IMG/VR virus record: IMGVR_UViG_3300020190_000292
Span: 1-27,479 of that record
Length of the DNA stretch: 27,479 nt
From: a virus
Direction: 5' to 3' (one strand)
A model generated the notes under the pieces. The model was not told the origin of the DNA. It saw only the letters and a program-made list of their open reading frames with translations, and ran no database searches. Within the stretch, counting starts at the first letter, position 1, and each line of letters starts with the position of its first letter. Of the stretch, positions 1 through 8,772 are shown one piece after another. The translations under genes were made by a program, and so were the position numbers.

Positions 1-1158
1 CCTTATATAGATTCTTATGGTAATTCACTTGTAGAAGAAGCATTAGAAGCTTTAGAGAAACAATTTGAACAGTGGAAAAAAGAATTAAGTCCTGAAGACT
101 ACCAGTTAAGAATATCCCAGCATCCAAGAAATATTAAAGAAGCTTTTGATCATAGATCTGTATCTGTTTTCCCTACACATTTAGTAGCTGCACAAGAAAG
201 AAGAATTTTAGATAAAGAATATGCATATGAATTCTTGGATATCATGACAGATGAAAATGGAAAACCCATAGTTAAAGAAACTAATAAAAGACCTATTATG
301 GAGTTTCCTATTTCTAAAAAAACAGAGGATAAAACAGGTGTACTTGTTGTATGGGAAAGACCTATTAAAGATCCTGTTTTTGGACAGTATTATGCATCTA
401 TTGACCCGGTGTCTGAAGGCAAGACAACTACCTCAGAATCACTGTGTTCAATATATGTAATGAAAGCTCCTGTTGAAGTAACTAAAGTTTCAGGCACAGA
501 AACAGAAACTTATATAGAACAAGATAAAATTGTGGCGGCATGGTGTGGTAGATTTGATGATATTAATAAAACCCATCAGAAGTTAGAACTTATTATAGAA
601 TGGTATAATGCATGGACAGTGATAGAAAATAACATATCTCTTTTTATACAGTATATGATATCTAGAAAAAAACAAAAATATCTAGTGCCAAAGAGTCAAA
701 TACTTTTTCTAAAAGATCTAGGAGCTAATGCTAATGTGTTCCAGGAATACGGCTGGAAAAATACAGGTACTCTTTTTAAAGCTCACCTTCTTAGTTATGC
801 TATAGAATATACTAAAGAGGAATTAGATGTTGAAACAAAAACAGATGGTACTATTGTTAGAACTAAGTATGGTATTGAACGTATACCAGACCCCATGTTA
901 CTTAAAGAAATGAGAGAATATGCTGAAGGAGTAAACGTGGATAGGCTAGTTTCATTTTGTGCTTTAGTTGCATTTATGAAAATACAACAATCTAATAGAG
1001 GATATTCTAAAAGAACAATAATGGATGATGCAGCTAAAAACTTGCAAAAGTCAGAAAATTTTTTTAAATTAAATAATAGTCCGTTCCGGCATATGGGTAA
1101 ATCTTATTATAAAGGAATGCAAGGAGTTAAAAGATCTCCTTTTAAAAATTTTAAATAA
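1..1158 (+). CDS. terL: Terminase large subunit, C-terminal part (5' truncated by window edge)
   Basis: The reading frame is open from base 1, so only the last 385 residues are present; the N-terminal ATPase with its Walker motifs lies upstream. What remains looks like the RNase H-fold nuclease that cuts concatemeric DNA during packaging. A first catalytic Asp sits in YASIDPV (Asp codon 403-405). A second acidic residue sits in TVIENN (Glu codon 625-627). A likely third is in NVDRLVSF (Asp codon 940-942), before a helix in the usual place for the last metal ligand. The upstream NIKEAF and VFPTHLV segment resembles the linker seen in crAss-like terminases. The portal gene follows after 5 bases, the normal packaging pair. 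An ATG-like start at 244 or a TTG at 235 would remove coding sequence that clearly continues upstream, so I reject both as real starts. Confidence 0.88.
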   Translation, partial: PYIDSYGNSLVEEALEALEKQFEQWKKELSPEDYQLRISQHPRNIKEAFDHRSVSVFPTHLVAAQERRILDKEYAYEFLDIMTDENGKPIVKETNKRPIMEFPISKKTEDKTGVLVVWERPIKDPVFGQYYASIDPVSEGKTTTSESLCSIYVMKAPVEVTKVSGTETETYIEQDKIVAAWCGRFDDINKTHQKLELIIEWYNAWTVIENNISLFIQYMISRKKQKYLVPKSQILFLKDLGANANVFQEYGWKNTGTLFKAHLLSYAIEYTKEELDVETKTDGTIVRTKYGIERIPDPMLLKEMREYAEGVNVDRLVSFCALVAFMKIQQSNRGYSKRTIMDDAAKNLQKSENFFKLNNSPFRHMGKSYYKGMQGVKRSPFKNFK

Positions 1159-1163
1159 AAGTT

Positions 1164-3911
1164 ATGCAAGTATATAATGCGTTACAACTAAAAAAAGGAG
1201 CTAAGGTAGAACAGAACCGCATGGGTAGTATTACACAACCTTTGCAGTTTGTCCCAAAAACTGATAAAAATGAAGAGTGGGCAGCTTGGAATTTAGACTG
1301 GTTAGAATGGAATGGTCTAAAACAAATAAGAAGAAATGCAAGAAGATTGCTCAAAAACTATAAACTTGCAAAAGGTATTATAGATAAAACAGACTATATT
1401 GTTGAAGAAGATAATGAGTATAGAGACATTGTAGAGATTCTTACCAAAGAAGATGCTTCTGCACTTGAGTTAAAATTTTATCCTATAGTTCCAAATGTAA
1501 TTAATGTTCTAGTAGCTGAATTTGCTAAAAGATCAACTAAACTTACATACCGTGCTGTTGATGAATTCTCATATAATGAGATGCTTGAGCAAAAACAAAA
1601 GATGGTTGAAGAAACTCTAATGGCAGATGCTCAAGTAAAGCTTACTGCAGCTTTATTAGAACAAGGTTTAGATTTAGCATCACCAGAGGCTCAAGAACAA
1701 CTTAATCCAGAAAAACTAAAAACTCTTCCTGAAATAGAACAATTCTTTAAGAAAGATTATAGATCTATGATTGAAGAATGGGCTACACATCAACATAAAG
1801 TAGATGTTGAAAGATTTAGAATGGATGAGTTAGAAGAAAGAGGTTTTCGTGATATGTTAATTACAGATAGAGAATTCTGGCATTTTCATATGATGGAAGA
1901 TGACTATCTAGTAGAACTCTGGAACCCAGTAGTAACATTCTATCATAAGTCTCCTGATAATAGATATATATCTGAAGGTAATTGGGTAGGTAAGATAGAT
2001 ATGCTTACAGTAGCTGATGTTATAGATAAGTATGGTTACATAATGACAGAAGAGCAGTTAGAAGCTCTAGAAGCTGTATATCCTATTAGATCCGGTGGTT
2101 ATATTGTAGGTGGTTATCAAAATGATGGTAGTTACTATGATGGTACCAAATCTCATGAATGGAACACTAATATGCCTTCACTTGCATACAGACAATACAC
2201 TACTGCAGTAGCAGGATCTGTAATGGATGGCGGAGATATTATAAATCAAATACTATCAGAAGGTGAAGATTACTTTGATCAAGGTACTGCATATTTATTA
2301 AGAGTAACTACAGGTTACTGGAAATCACAGAAAAAAGTAGGTCATTTAACTAAGGTTGCTGATAATGGAGAAGTAACAACAGAAATAGTAACAGAAGATT
2401 ACAAGATAACTGATAAAGCTATTTATGATACTAGACTTTTTAAAAATAAAACAAAAGATAATATCATATTTGGTGAACATATAGATTGGATCTGGATTAA
2501 TGAAGTTTGGGGTGGTATAAAAATTGGACCAAATATTCCATCATTTTGGGGTATGAATAACCCAGGAGGATTCTCACCTATTTATATTGGTGTAGATAGA
2601 AACCATATAGGCCCTCTTAAATTTCAATTTAAAGGAGACAGTACTTTATATGGTTGTAAGCTTCCAGTAGAAGGTTCTGTTTTTTCTGATAGAAATACTA
2701 AGTCAACAGCACTTATTGACTTGATGAAGCCATACCAGATTGGATATAACATTGTCAATAATCAGATAGCTGATATACTAGTTGATGAACTGGGTACTAT
2801 CATTATGCTTGATCAAAATACTTTACCAAGACACTCATTAGGAGAAGACTGGGGTAAAAATAATTTGGCTAAAGCATATGTTGCAATGAAGAATTTCCAG
2901 ATGTTACCATTGGATACTTCTATTACAAACACAGAGAATGCATTAAACTTCCAACATTTCCAAAAACTAGATCTATCTCAGACAGAAAGATTAATGTCTA
3001 GGATACAGTTAGCTAATCACTTTAAACAGCAGGCCTATGAAGTAATTGGTGTTAATCCACAAAGAATGGGACAACAATTATCTCAGATGACTGCTACTGG
3101 AGTAGAACAAGCGGCTGCTGCTTCTTATGCCCAAACAGAAATGTTCTTTATACAGCACTGTGATTATTTAATGCCAAGAGTACATCAAATGAGAACTGAC
3201 CTAGCTCAGTACTATCATTCTACTAAACCATCTACTAGATTAACCTATATTACTAGTAATGATGAGAAAGTAAACTTTCAAATAAATGGAACTGATTTAT
3301 TGTTAAGAGATCTAAATATATTTGCTTCTACTACAGCAAACCATAGATCTGTACTAGAACAGTTAAAACAATTAGCAATGACTAATAATACTGCTGGAGC
3401 AAGTATCTATGACTTAGGTAGAATAATACAATCAGATAGTATTGGTCAACTTAATAATGTTCTCAGAGATTCAGAATCTAAAGTACAAGCTCAAAAACAA
3501 TCTGAACTACAACAACAGCAGCAAATGCAAGAACAACAATTACAAGCACAAGCTGAAGAAGGAAAACTTAAAAGAGATCATGAAGCTATGGAAGCTGAGA
3601 AGAATAGACAGAAAGATATTCTTATTGCAGAAATTAAAGCTGCTGGATACGGCTCTATGGCAGATGTTAATAAAAATGAAATGTCTGATTTCCAAGATGC
3701 TATGAAAGATATCAGACAAAGTGAACAGTATGAACAACAAACAAGTTTACAAAGAGAAAAACAAGTAAATGAAAATACTAGACAGAATCAAAAAATGAGT
3801 ATTGAAAGAGAAAAAATACAAGCACAAAAAGAAATAGCAGATAAGCAGTTACAGATAGCAAGAGAGAACAAAAATAAGTTTGATTTTAAATCTAGTAAAG
3901 ATAAAAAATAA
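1164..3911 (+). CDS. Portal protein with long Gln-rich coiled-coil tail
   Basis: A 915-residue protein directly after the terminase, the standard place for the portal that forms the dodecameric DNA channel at one capsid vertex. Length and position fit the large portals of crAss-like phages. The N-terminus carries a basic amphipathic stretch (RRNARRLLKNYKLAKG, about residues 57-72). The middle is a mixed alpha/beta body rich in aromatic residues. From about residue 769 to the end the chain becomes Gln, Glu and Lys rich with poly-Gln runs, predicted by eye as a long helix or coiled coil that could form the portal barrel reaching into the capsid. The chosen ATG lies 5 bases after the terminase stop in an A-rich leader. 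Assignment rests on position, size and overall resemblance rather than one diagnostic motif. Confidence 0.85.
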   Translation: MQVYNALQLKKGAKVEQNRMGSITQPLQFVPKTDKNEEWAAWNLDWLEWNGLKQIRRNARRLLKNYKLAKGIIDKTDYIVEEDNEYRDIVEILTKEDASALELKFYPIVPNVINVLVAEFAKRSTKLTYRAVDEFSYNEMLEQKQKMVEETLMADAQVKLTAALLEQGLDLASPEAQEQLNPEKLKTLPEIEQFFKKDYRSMIEEWATHQHKVDVERFRMDELEERGFRDMLITDREFWHFHMMEDDYLVELWNPVVTFYHKSPDNRYISEGNWVGKIDMLTVADVIDKYGYIMTEEQLEALEAVYPIRSGGYIVGGYQNDGSYYDGTKSHEWNTNMPSLAYRQYTTAVAGSVMDGGDIINQILSEGEDYFDQGTAYLLRVTTGYWKSQKKVGHLTKVADNGEVTTEIVTEDYKITDKAIYDTRLFKNKTKDNIIFGEHIDWIWINEVWGGIKIGPNIPSFWGMNNPGGFSPIYIGVDRNHIGPLKFQFKGDSTLYGCKLPVEGSVFSDRNTKSTALIDLMKPYQIGYNIVNNQIADILVDELGTIIMLDQNTLPRHSLGEDWGKNNLAKAYVAMKNFQMLPLDTSITNTENALNFQHFQKLDLSQTERLMSRIQLANHFKQQAYEVIGVNPQRMGQQLSQMTATGVEQAAAASYAQTEMFFIQHCDYLMPRVHQMRTDLAQYYHSTKPSTRLTYITSNDEKVNFQINGTDLLLRDLNIFASTTANHRSVLEQLKQLAMTNNTAGASIYDLGRIIQSDSIGQLNNVLRDSESKVQAQKQSELQQQQQMQEQQLQAQAEEGKLKRDHEAMEAEKNRQKDILIAEIKAAGYGSMADVNKNEMSDFQDAMKDIRQSEQYEQQTSLQREKQVNENTRQNQKMSIEREKIQAQKEIADKQLQIARENKNKFDFKSSKDKK

Positions 3912-3966
3912 ACTTAGCTATATAATGCAAAAAAGTTGCTGTAGTATTTTAAATTTTTCAAGTTTA

Positions 3967-3978
3967 TTTTGTATATTA
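3967..3978 (+). promoter_or_regulatory. Candidate promoter element TTTTGTATATTA upstream of the scaffold and capsid genes
   Basis: TTTTGTATATTA lies 26 bases before the ATG at 4005, in the 93-base gap after the portal, one of the few real gaps here. The same 12-mer occurs at 16675-16686, and a close variant at 18433-18444, each also just upstream of a gene after a gap. The TATATT core resembles the Bacteroidota -7 element TAnnTTTG, but I see no convincing -33 TTTG at the right spacing, so it could be a phage-specific or virion-polymerase promoter. No other feature is visible in 3912-3966. Confidence 0.45.
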
Positions 3979-3995
3979 AAGTATAACCATTAAAA

Positions 3996-4005
3996 AACCA
4001 ACAAA
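3996..4005 (+). promoter_or_regulatory. Leader motif AACCAACAAA abutting the start codon
   Basis: AACCAACAAA runs into the ATG at 4005 and shares its last A. The same 10-mer precedes the starts at 6992 (twice) and 14113. No Shine-Dalgarno sequence is present. An A-rich, C-punctuated leader fits translation initiation in Bacteroidota. A second copy at 4013-4022 lies inside the first codons of the gene. Confidence 0.5.
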
Positions 4006-5258
4006 TGGAAGAAACCAACAAAAAGCCTGATGAACAGGTACAACAGTCTACAACGGTAGACCAAGTAGATGTAAATATTGATGAATTATTTGGGATACCC
4101 GGAGCAGAAAATGTAATGTTACCTTCTGATTCTGAAAAACCAGAAAAGAAAAATTTATTTACAAAAGAAGAAACAGATTTTACGTTCCTTGACAAAACTG
4201 CTCCTGAAGATAAAACTGAAGAAGCAGAAAAGAAAAAAGAGGTTGAAGAAACTATTGCTGAATTAAATGATCTTATCTCTCAAGAAGAAGATGCAGGTAA
4301 TAAAGGTAGACCTAAAGTAGATAAATCAGGTCTTGCTGAGTTAGCTCTAAAAATGATTGAAGAAGGAACTCTTATTCCTTTTGATGATGAGAAACCTTTA
4401 GAAGAATATACTACTAAAGATTTTAGAGAATTATTTGAAGCTAATTTCCAAGAGAGAGAAGCTGAAGTAAGAAAAAATACTCCAAGAGAATTTTTTAATT
4501 CTTTACCTGAAGAACTTCAAGTAGCTGCTAAATATGTAGCTGATGGAGGACAAGATCTTAAAGGTTTATTTAGAACACTTGCTCAAGTAGAAGAAATGAG
4601 ACAGCTTGATCCATCTGATGAATATGATCAAGCAGAAATTGCAAGACAGTATTTATATGCTACTAATTTTGGAACAGCTGAAGAAATAGAAGCTGAAATT
4701 CAAGATTGGTCTGACATAGGTAAATTAGAACAAAAAGCTAATCAGTTTAAGCCTAAGTTAGATAGAATGCAAGAAGAAATTATTGCAAGACAATTAGCTG
4801 AACAAGAAGAAAGAAAAGAACAGCAACAACAACAAGCAAAAGCATATACAGATAATGTATATAATACTCTTGCAGTTGGTGAGCTTGGTGGAATTAAGAT
4901 TGATAAAAAAACCCAGAGTCTTTTATACTCAGGATTAGTTCAACCAAATTACCCTTCAATCTCCGGAAAACCTACAAATTTATTAGGCCATCTCCTAGAG
5001 AAGTATCAATTTGTGCAACCAAGACATGATCTTATTGCAGAAGCACTTTGGTTACTTGCTGATCCAGATGGTTATAAAAATAAAGTAAAGGATCAAGGAA
5101 CTAAAAAAGCTGTAGAAGATACAGTAAGAAAATTAAAAACAGAAGAATCTAGAAAGACTGGTTCTTCAAGCTATGAAGAGCCTGAAGAAACAAGAAGAGC
5201 TAGTAGACCTTCACAACAAAGAACCATCTCAAGAGCTAACATGTTCAAGAGATTTTAA
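4005..5258 (+). CDS. Acidic coiled-coil protein between portal and capsid genes, probable head scaffold
   Basis: A 417-residue, Glu, Asp and Lys-rich protein lying between the portal and major capsid genes, the classic scaffold position. Residues 1-100 are low-complexity and acidic, probably disordered. The middle contains predicted helices. A Gln/Glu-rich coiled coil occurs around residues 250-280 (ARQLAEQEERKEQQQQQAKA). The C-terminus turns basic and Ser/Arg-rich and ends in RANMFKRF. An acidic helical body with a short basic C-terminus is typical of scaffolds that bind the capsid protein through the tail. No protease motif (Ser-His pair) was recognised, so a fused maturation protease is not supported. 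It shares a transcription unit with the capsid gene 28 bases downstream. Function is inferred from context and composition. Confidence 0.6.
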   Translation: MEETNKKPDEQVQQSTTVDQVDVNIDELFGIPGAENVMLPSDSEKPEKKNLFTKEETDFTFLDKTAPEDKTEEAEKKKEVEETIAELNDLISQEEDAGNKGRPKVDKSGLAELALKMIEEGTLIPFDDEKPLEEYTTKDFRELFEANFQEREAEVRKNTPREFFNSLPEELQVAAKYVADGGQDLKGLFRTLAQVEEMRQLDPSDEYDQAEIARQYLYATNFGTAEEIEAEIQDWSDIGKLEQKANQFKPKLDRMQEEIIARQLAEQEERKEQQQQQAKAYTDNVYNTLAVGELGGIKIDKKTQSLLYSGLVQPNYPSISGKPTNLLGHLLEKYQFVQPRHDLIAEALWLLADPDGYKNKVKDQGTKKAVEDTVRKLKTEESRKTGSSSYEEPEETRRASRPSQQRTISRANMFKRF

Positions 5259-5286
5259 TTAGTAACAATTTAAATAACAAATAAAA

Positions 5287-6903
5287 ATGGCAACTCCAGT
5301 TTTAAACAATGGTATCTTTCTACGGGATACAGCCTATGCGGCAAGTTCACACGTAGACTCTTACCACTTGGTTAACATGTTGAAGGATGCAGAACCAATG
5401 GATCTAGGTCCAGTGGACCTTTGGGCTATGGCTCAGAAGGTTGAAATGCCTCTTTACCAAATGTCTAGCTTTGGTGGTAAAAATGTAATTATGGTAGATA
5501 ATGCTCGTGGAGAGTACAGATGGCAGACTCCTGTATCTGTAGATCTTCCTTACATTATTGAAGATATTGAACCAGACAATGAGTTCAAAGGTGTAGATGG
5601 TGGTACTTTCCGTATCAAAATCAGCAAAAGAGAATTTGGTCATGGTGATATCATTACTTATGATAAGTATAATGGTGTTGAGATGTACATTACAAATGAA
5701 GATATCTTACCAATTGGTGATGGATTCATCTATACTGTACAACTTGTAAATAATGACAATTATAAATATCTTGAGAATAAGTATTTATCAAATGGTACTA
5801 AAGTATTCCGTAAAGGTTCTGCTAGAGGTGAGTATGGTGAAAGATTTTCTGACATCATCACTAATGCAGGTTTCCGTGAATTCTACAACTTTGTAGGTGG
5901 TGCTGAAGCTCACGTACATTATTCTATCTCATCACGTGCAGACTTGATGATTAAAGGTGGAATGAATGCAGATGGTACAGTTCCTGTAACTGAGATCTGG
6001 AGAACTTTTGATAAAACTATGGATCCTTCAATCACATCATTAGATGATATGATTAAGAAACTTGGTAAAGATAAAGTTAAAAGAGCATTTGATAATGGTG
6101 ATCTTTCTAGAACATTCTTAACTACAATGGAAGCTGCTCACTTGAGCAAAGTTGCTTCTGACATTGAGACTTACTTAATGTGGGGACATGGTGGTAGAGT
6201 GCGTCAAGATGGTCCAGATGATGTTAGATTATCTGTGGGTCTTTGGAAACAGTTAGATAACTCTTTCAAAAGAGTATATAACAAAAATAACTTTACACTT
6301 GATTTGTTCCGTGGAGAAATCTATAACTTCTTCAATGGTAAAGTTGAGTTCCAAGGTCCAGATCCAAAAAGATCTCTAGTAGTTCAAACTGGTATGGGTG
6401 GTATGCGTATGGTAAATGAAGCTATCAAAAGAGAAGCTATCTCTTCTGGTCTTCTTATCCAAGCTGCTGACATTGGTGCAATTACTGGTAAAGGTATGGA
6501 CTTGAACTTTGGGTTTGCTTATACTTCATATGTAATTCCATTCTTGGCAAATGTTAAGTTTGTTCTTAACCCAGCATTTGACAATGTTCATACAAATGAT
6601 ATTGAGAACCCAATCATTGATGGTTTCCCATTATCTTCTTACTCATTCATTATCTTTGATATCACTGATAATACTAATGATAATATTTACATGTTAAAAT
6701 TATCTTGGGATAATCAGTTGAAGTGGTGGTATCAAAATGGTACTATGGACTACATGGGAAGAACTCAAGGGTTCCAATCTTCTGGTCAGTTCAATGGATA
6801 CCGTGTAATGATGTCTCAGACAATGCCAGCTATCTGGGTTAAGGATCCAACTAAAGTCCTTAAGATTGTTATGAGAAACCCAATCACTGGTGGTTCATTC
6901 TAA
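5287..6903 (+). CDS. Major capsid protein (HK97-fold, crAss-like type)
   Basis: A 538-residue protein after the scaffold candidate and before a strong terminator. Length and position match the major capsid proteins of crAss-like phages, and the Gly/Asn/Asp-rich mixed alpha/beta sequence fits an HK97-fold shell protein. It opens MATPVLNNGIFLRDTAYAAS and contains a probable extended loop or arm region around residues 80-130 and a long helical stretch around residues 260-300. Codon choice differs from its neighbours: by hand count about 18 of 31 Phe codons are TTC, and AAC, ATC and CGT are frequent, whereas nearby genes strongly prefer TTT, AAT and AGA. That fits selection for very high expression. 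No signal peptide or transmembrane segment is visible. The start is the ATG after an AAATAAAA leader; no earlier start is in frame nearby. Confidence 0.85.
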   Translation: MATPVLNNGIFLRDTAYAASSHVDSYHLVNMLKDAEPMDLGPVDLWAMAQKVEMPLYQMSSFGGKNVIMVDNARGEYRWQTPVSVDLPYIIEDIEPDNEFKGVDGGTFRIKISKREFGHGDIITYDKYNGVEMYITNEDILPIGDGFIYTVQLVNNDNYKYLENKYLSNGTKVFRKGSARGEYGERFSDIITNAGFREFYNFVGGAEAHVHYSISSRADLMIKGGMNADGTVPVTEIWRTFDKTMDPSITSLDDMIKKLGKDKVKRAFDNGDLSRTFLTTMEAAHLSKVASDIETYLMWGHGGRVRQDGPDDVRLSVGLWKQLDNSFKRVYNKNNFTLDLFRGEIYNFFNGKVEFQGPDPKRSLVVQTGMGGMRMVNEAIKREAISSGLLIQAADIGAITGKGMDLNFGFAYTSYVIPFLANVKFVLNPAFDNVHTNDIENPIIDGFPLSSYSFIIFDITDNTNDNIYMLKLSWDNQLKWWYQNGTMDYMGRTQGFQSSGQFNGYRVMMSQTMPAIWVKDPTKVLKIVMRNPITGGSF

Positions 6904-6920
6904 TCCATCATATATAAAAT

Positions 6921-6954
6921 GGGGGTGGGTGCTAAGCAACTGCCCCCTTTTTTT
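6921..6954 (+). terminator. Strong intrinsic terminator after the capsid gene
   Basis: Inverted arms at 6921-6932 and 6936-6947 (GGGGGTGGGTGC / GCAACTGCCCCC) form a 12-bp stem with one mismatch, two G-T wobbles and a TAA loop, followed by seven T residues. It begins 18 bases after the capsid stop. The GC-rich stem stands out sharply from the AT-rich surroundings. Confidence 0.9.
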
Positions 6955-6965
6955 CTTAATTTAAT

Positions 6966-6989
6966 AACCAACAAATAAAAACCAACAAA
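6966..6989 (+). promoter_or_regulatory. Tandem AACCAACAAA leader motif
   Basis: Two copies of AACCAACAAA, at 6966-6975 and 6980-6989, start 14 bases apart just before the ATG at 6992. They follow the capsid terminator by 11 bases, with no promoter-like element between. This is probably a translation leader on a read-through transcript. Confidence 0.45.
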
Positions 6990-6991
6990 AC

Positions 6992-8008
6992 ATGGAAAAT
7001 TTCACAATGGTAGAAACTAATAAAGCTACCAACAAAAAAACTAAAATTGCAGTGCGTCCGTTCTTTGACAATACTATGTCAAACATGGGTTTAGAAAACT
7101 ATGGTCTATCTCTTTATGATGGTGTAAAACATCATGAACAATTAGCTTGTTTAGAAAACAATGGTATAGTAAGATATCTTACAGGACTTAATGAATTTGC
7201 TCCTGAAATTAAACTTTTACCTACAGAAGAAAAAGAAGCTAGAATAAAACAAATAAGAGAAGCTGTTGCTGAATTAGAAAAAGAACTAGCTGCTAATGTA
7301 CTAGAAATAGAGGATCCTCAATTTTGGAATAAAGTAAAAGTATTAAAGCCTGATAATGCAGAGTTCTGGAATAAGATTACTATTGCATGTGGTAATGAAC
7401 CTTTATATTTAGATACTAAAGATCCTTATGATAGAGTTAAGTTATTTGCTATAGAGGCCGGAGGATTTTCTATTGTAGCTAAAAGCTATGATGATGCTAG
7501 ATCTAAAGCAGTACCTCCTAAGTTTTATTTAGATAAAGAAGAAGAAACTGTAGTAGCAAGAACTGAATATAAGAAAATGCGTAACAAAGCACTTTCTGAA
7601 CTTCAGAAATTATTTGACAAAAACAGTACTAAGTTGTTCTACATTGCTAAAGTTGTAGATATTAACAGTACACAATATAGAAAATCTACACCATTAGACT
7701 CTATTTATGAAAATATGGATAGACATATTAATGGTGAAGGTGGGGAATCTAACAAAGAAAGAGCTGCAAAATCATTCATTGAAGCATCTAATTTTGACAT
7801 GGAAACATTAAAACTTAAATCAATTGTTAGAGATTCCGTTTTTTTTAAGTATATTATAAATAAGGCAGATGGATATATTTACCATGCTAAGACAAATAGC
7901 TTACTTGGTAGAAATGTATCTGATGTTGTTGAGTATTTAAAAAATCCTTTAAATGAAGATATTTTAAAAGATCTTAATGCAGCCTGTGAAAAGTATTGGA
8001 ACTCTTAA
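6992..8008 (+). CDS. Post-capsid conserved phage protein, function unknown
   Basis: A 338-residue protein immediately downstream of the capsid terminator. I do not recognise a domain. It has an N-terminal Thr/Lys-rich segment (residues 1-25), a charged helical stretch around residues 75-105 (EEKEARIKQIREAVAELEKE), two repeats of an FWNK pattern (DPQFWNKVKVL, NAEFWNKITIA, about residues 108-135), and a helical C-terminus. No Cys cluster, signal peptide or membrane segment is visible. Position between the capsid and small-gene modules suggests a head-associated, head-completion or auxiliary protein. Expression probably depends on read-through of the preceding terminator. Crassvirales usually carry an uncharacterised gene after the capsid gene, which this may match. 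Confidence 0.6.
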   Translation: MENFTMVETNKATNKKTKIAVRPFFDNTMSNMGLENYGLSLYDGVKHHEQLACLENNGIVRYLTGLNEFAPEIKLLPTEEKEARIKQIREAVAELEKELAANVLEIEDPQFWNKVKVLKPDNAEFWNKITIACGNEPLYLDTKDPYDRVKLFAIEAGGFSIVAKSYDDARSKAVPPKFYLDKEEETVVARTEYKKMRNKALSELQKLFDKNSTKLFYIAKVVDINSTQYRKSTPLDSIYENMDRHINGEGGESNKERAAKSFIEASNFDMETLKLKSIVRDSVFFKYIINKADGYIYHAKTNSLLGRNVSDVVEYLKNPLNEDILKDLNAACEKYWNS

Positions 8009-8019
8009 AAATAAATAAA

Positions 8020-8178
8020 ATGGATAAACCTAATAAAAAATCTAAAAAAGGAACAGCCGTTGTTAATTATGGTACTGAAGCTGGTAAACTGGCTGCATCA
8101 GTGGCCAAAGGAAAAATGAAAAAAGGTGGTGCTTCTAAAGTGAAGATGAAAAAAGGAGGTATGAAAAAATCTTGTTAA
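8020..8178 (+). CDS. Small Lys-rich protein with two MKKGG motifs
   Basis: A 52-residue protein, about 31 percent lysine, ending in KMKKGGASKVKMKKGGMKK then SC. The start is ATG 8020 after AAATAAA; an in-frame TTG at 7996 would overlap the previous gene and is not needed. The MKKGG motif recurs at nucleotide level (8116-8130, 8146-8160, 9767-9780, 9881-9894). The protein is strongly basic and probably unstructured in part, so DNA or RNA binding, or packaging with the genome, is possible. It is the first of nine tightly spaced small genes. No known enzyme family is recognised. Confidence 0.7.
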   Translation: MDKPNKKSKKGTAVVNYGTEAGKLAASVAKGKMKKGGASKVKMKKGGMKKSC

Positions 8179-8179
8179 G

Positions 8180-8518
8180 ATGCCAAAGGATTCTTGTTAT
8201 CATAGTGTAAAAGCGCGGTATGCCGTGTTCCCTTCAGCAAGGGCTTCTCAAGCTATTGCTAAATGTCGTAAAGGTAAAGGGCAAGTAAGGAAGACCAAAG
8301 AAGGTTCTGATCTTAAAAGATGGCAAGCAGAAAAATGGCAAGATACTAAAACAGGAAAAGCTTGTGGTGCCGGTGGTAAAAATGAATACTGCCGGCCTAC
8401 AAAAAGAGTATCAAAGGATACTCCTAAAACAAAGTATGAACTAACTCCTTCTAAACTAGCTGCTAAAAAAGCTGAGAAGTCTAGAGTAGGTATGGGAAGA
8501 AGGGTTAAAAAAGTATAG
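8180..8518 (+). CDS. Small basic Cys-containing phage protein (DUF5872-like)
   Basis: A 112-residue basic protein one base after the previous stop. It opens MPKDSCYHSVKARYAVFPSA and has Cys at 6, 29, 62 and 71, with a CYHxVKxRY, FPSAxAS, KCRK, then KACGAGG and YCRPTKRVS pattern. This resembles a small family found in marine phages and large viruses (I associate it with Pfam DUF5872, from memory). The four Cys and one His could bind a metal, but spacing is wide. The C-terminus is Lys/Arg-rich. The stop is TAG, followed 2 bases later by the next ATG. Molecular role unknown; its basic charge and cluster suggest nucleic-acid or virion association. Confidence 0.7.
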   Translation: MPKDSCYHSVKARYAVFPSARASQAIAKCRKGKGQVRKTKEGSDLKRWQAEKWQDTKTGKACGAGGKNEYCRPTKRVSKDTPKTKYELTPSKLAAKKAEKSRVGMGRRVKKV

Positions 8519-8520
8519 TA

Positions 8521-8757
8521 ATGGCAATTAAAAAAACAACAAAATCAACACCAGCTAAGAAATCTTCTTCAGTTGGTATTTCTATTTTAGGTGGAAACAA
8601 AGCAGACATGAGAAAATGGGAAATTGAATCTGCTATGTCTACATTACAAAGAGCTGCTGAGATTCAGAAGAATGCTAAGTTAATGGCAGATGTAAAAAAA
8701 CTAGCAGCAGAAAAAGCAAAAGAGTTTAATAATCTTGCCTCTGGCAAAAAAATATAA
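8521..8757 (+). CDS. Small helical basic protein, function unknown
   Basis: A 78-residue protein. Residues 1-20 are Lys/Thr/Ser-rich and probably disordered. Residues 25-75 form a strongly predicted amphipathic helix or helical hairpin (MRKWEIESAMSTLQRAAEIQ to the C-terminus), and the chain ends GKKI. I recall similar short WE-x-E-x-A-x-x-TL-x-x-A proteins from uncultured phages but no known function. It may pair as a coiled coil. It starts 2 bases after the previous TAG stop. Confidence 0.65.
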   Translation: MAIKKTTKSTPAKKSSSVGISILGGNKADMRKWEIESAMSTLQRAAEIQKNAKLMADVKKLAAEKAKEFNNLASGKKI

Positions 8758-8772
8758 GTAAATAAATATAGT

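Noticed and set aside
235-1158. A separate gene starting at TTG 235
   Set aside because: The frame is open back to base 1 and the upstream sequence has terminase-like motifs, so this is one truncated gene.
1151-1354. Minus-strand frames here and at 3540, 3914, 5404, 8701, 9897, 10329, 15235, 16025, 18461, 19933, 22245 and 26311
   Set aside because: All lie opposite clear + strand genes, with Phe/Ser/Cys/Ile-rich products typical of the complement of A-rich coding sequence, no leaders and no family resemblance.
3500-3540. CAA/CAG runs in the portal and at 4822-4840 in the scaffold gene as microsatellites with phase variation
   Set aside because: The runs are short, mixed and fit Gln-rich coiled coils; no sign of a frameshift-driven switch.
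3442-3705. Plus-strand frames inside the portal (3442-3705) and inside the muzzle gene (22029, 22335)
   Set aside because: They are out-of-frame shadows of long genes with Asn/Lys/Ile-rich composition and no start context.
3912-4004. A tRNA or small RNA in the gap after the portal
   Set aside because: No cloverleaf or stable GC-paired structure is visible; only AT-rich sequence with a promoter-like element.
7996-8178. TTG start at 7996 for the first small gene
   Set aside because: It overlaps the previous gene by 13 bases; ATG 8020 has the A-rich leader typical here.
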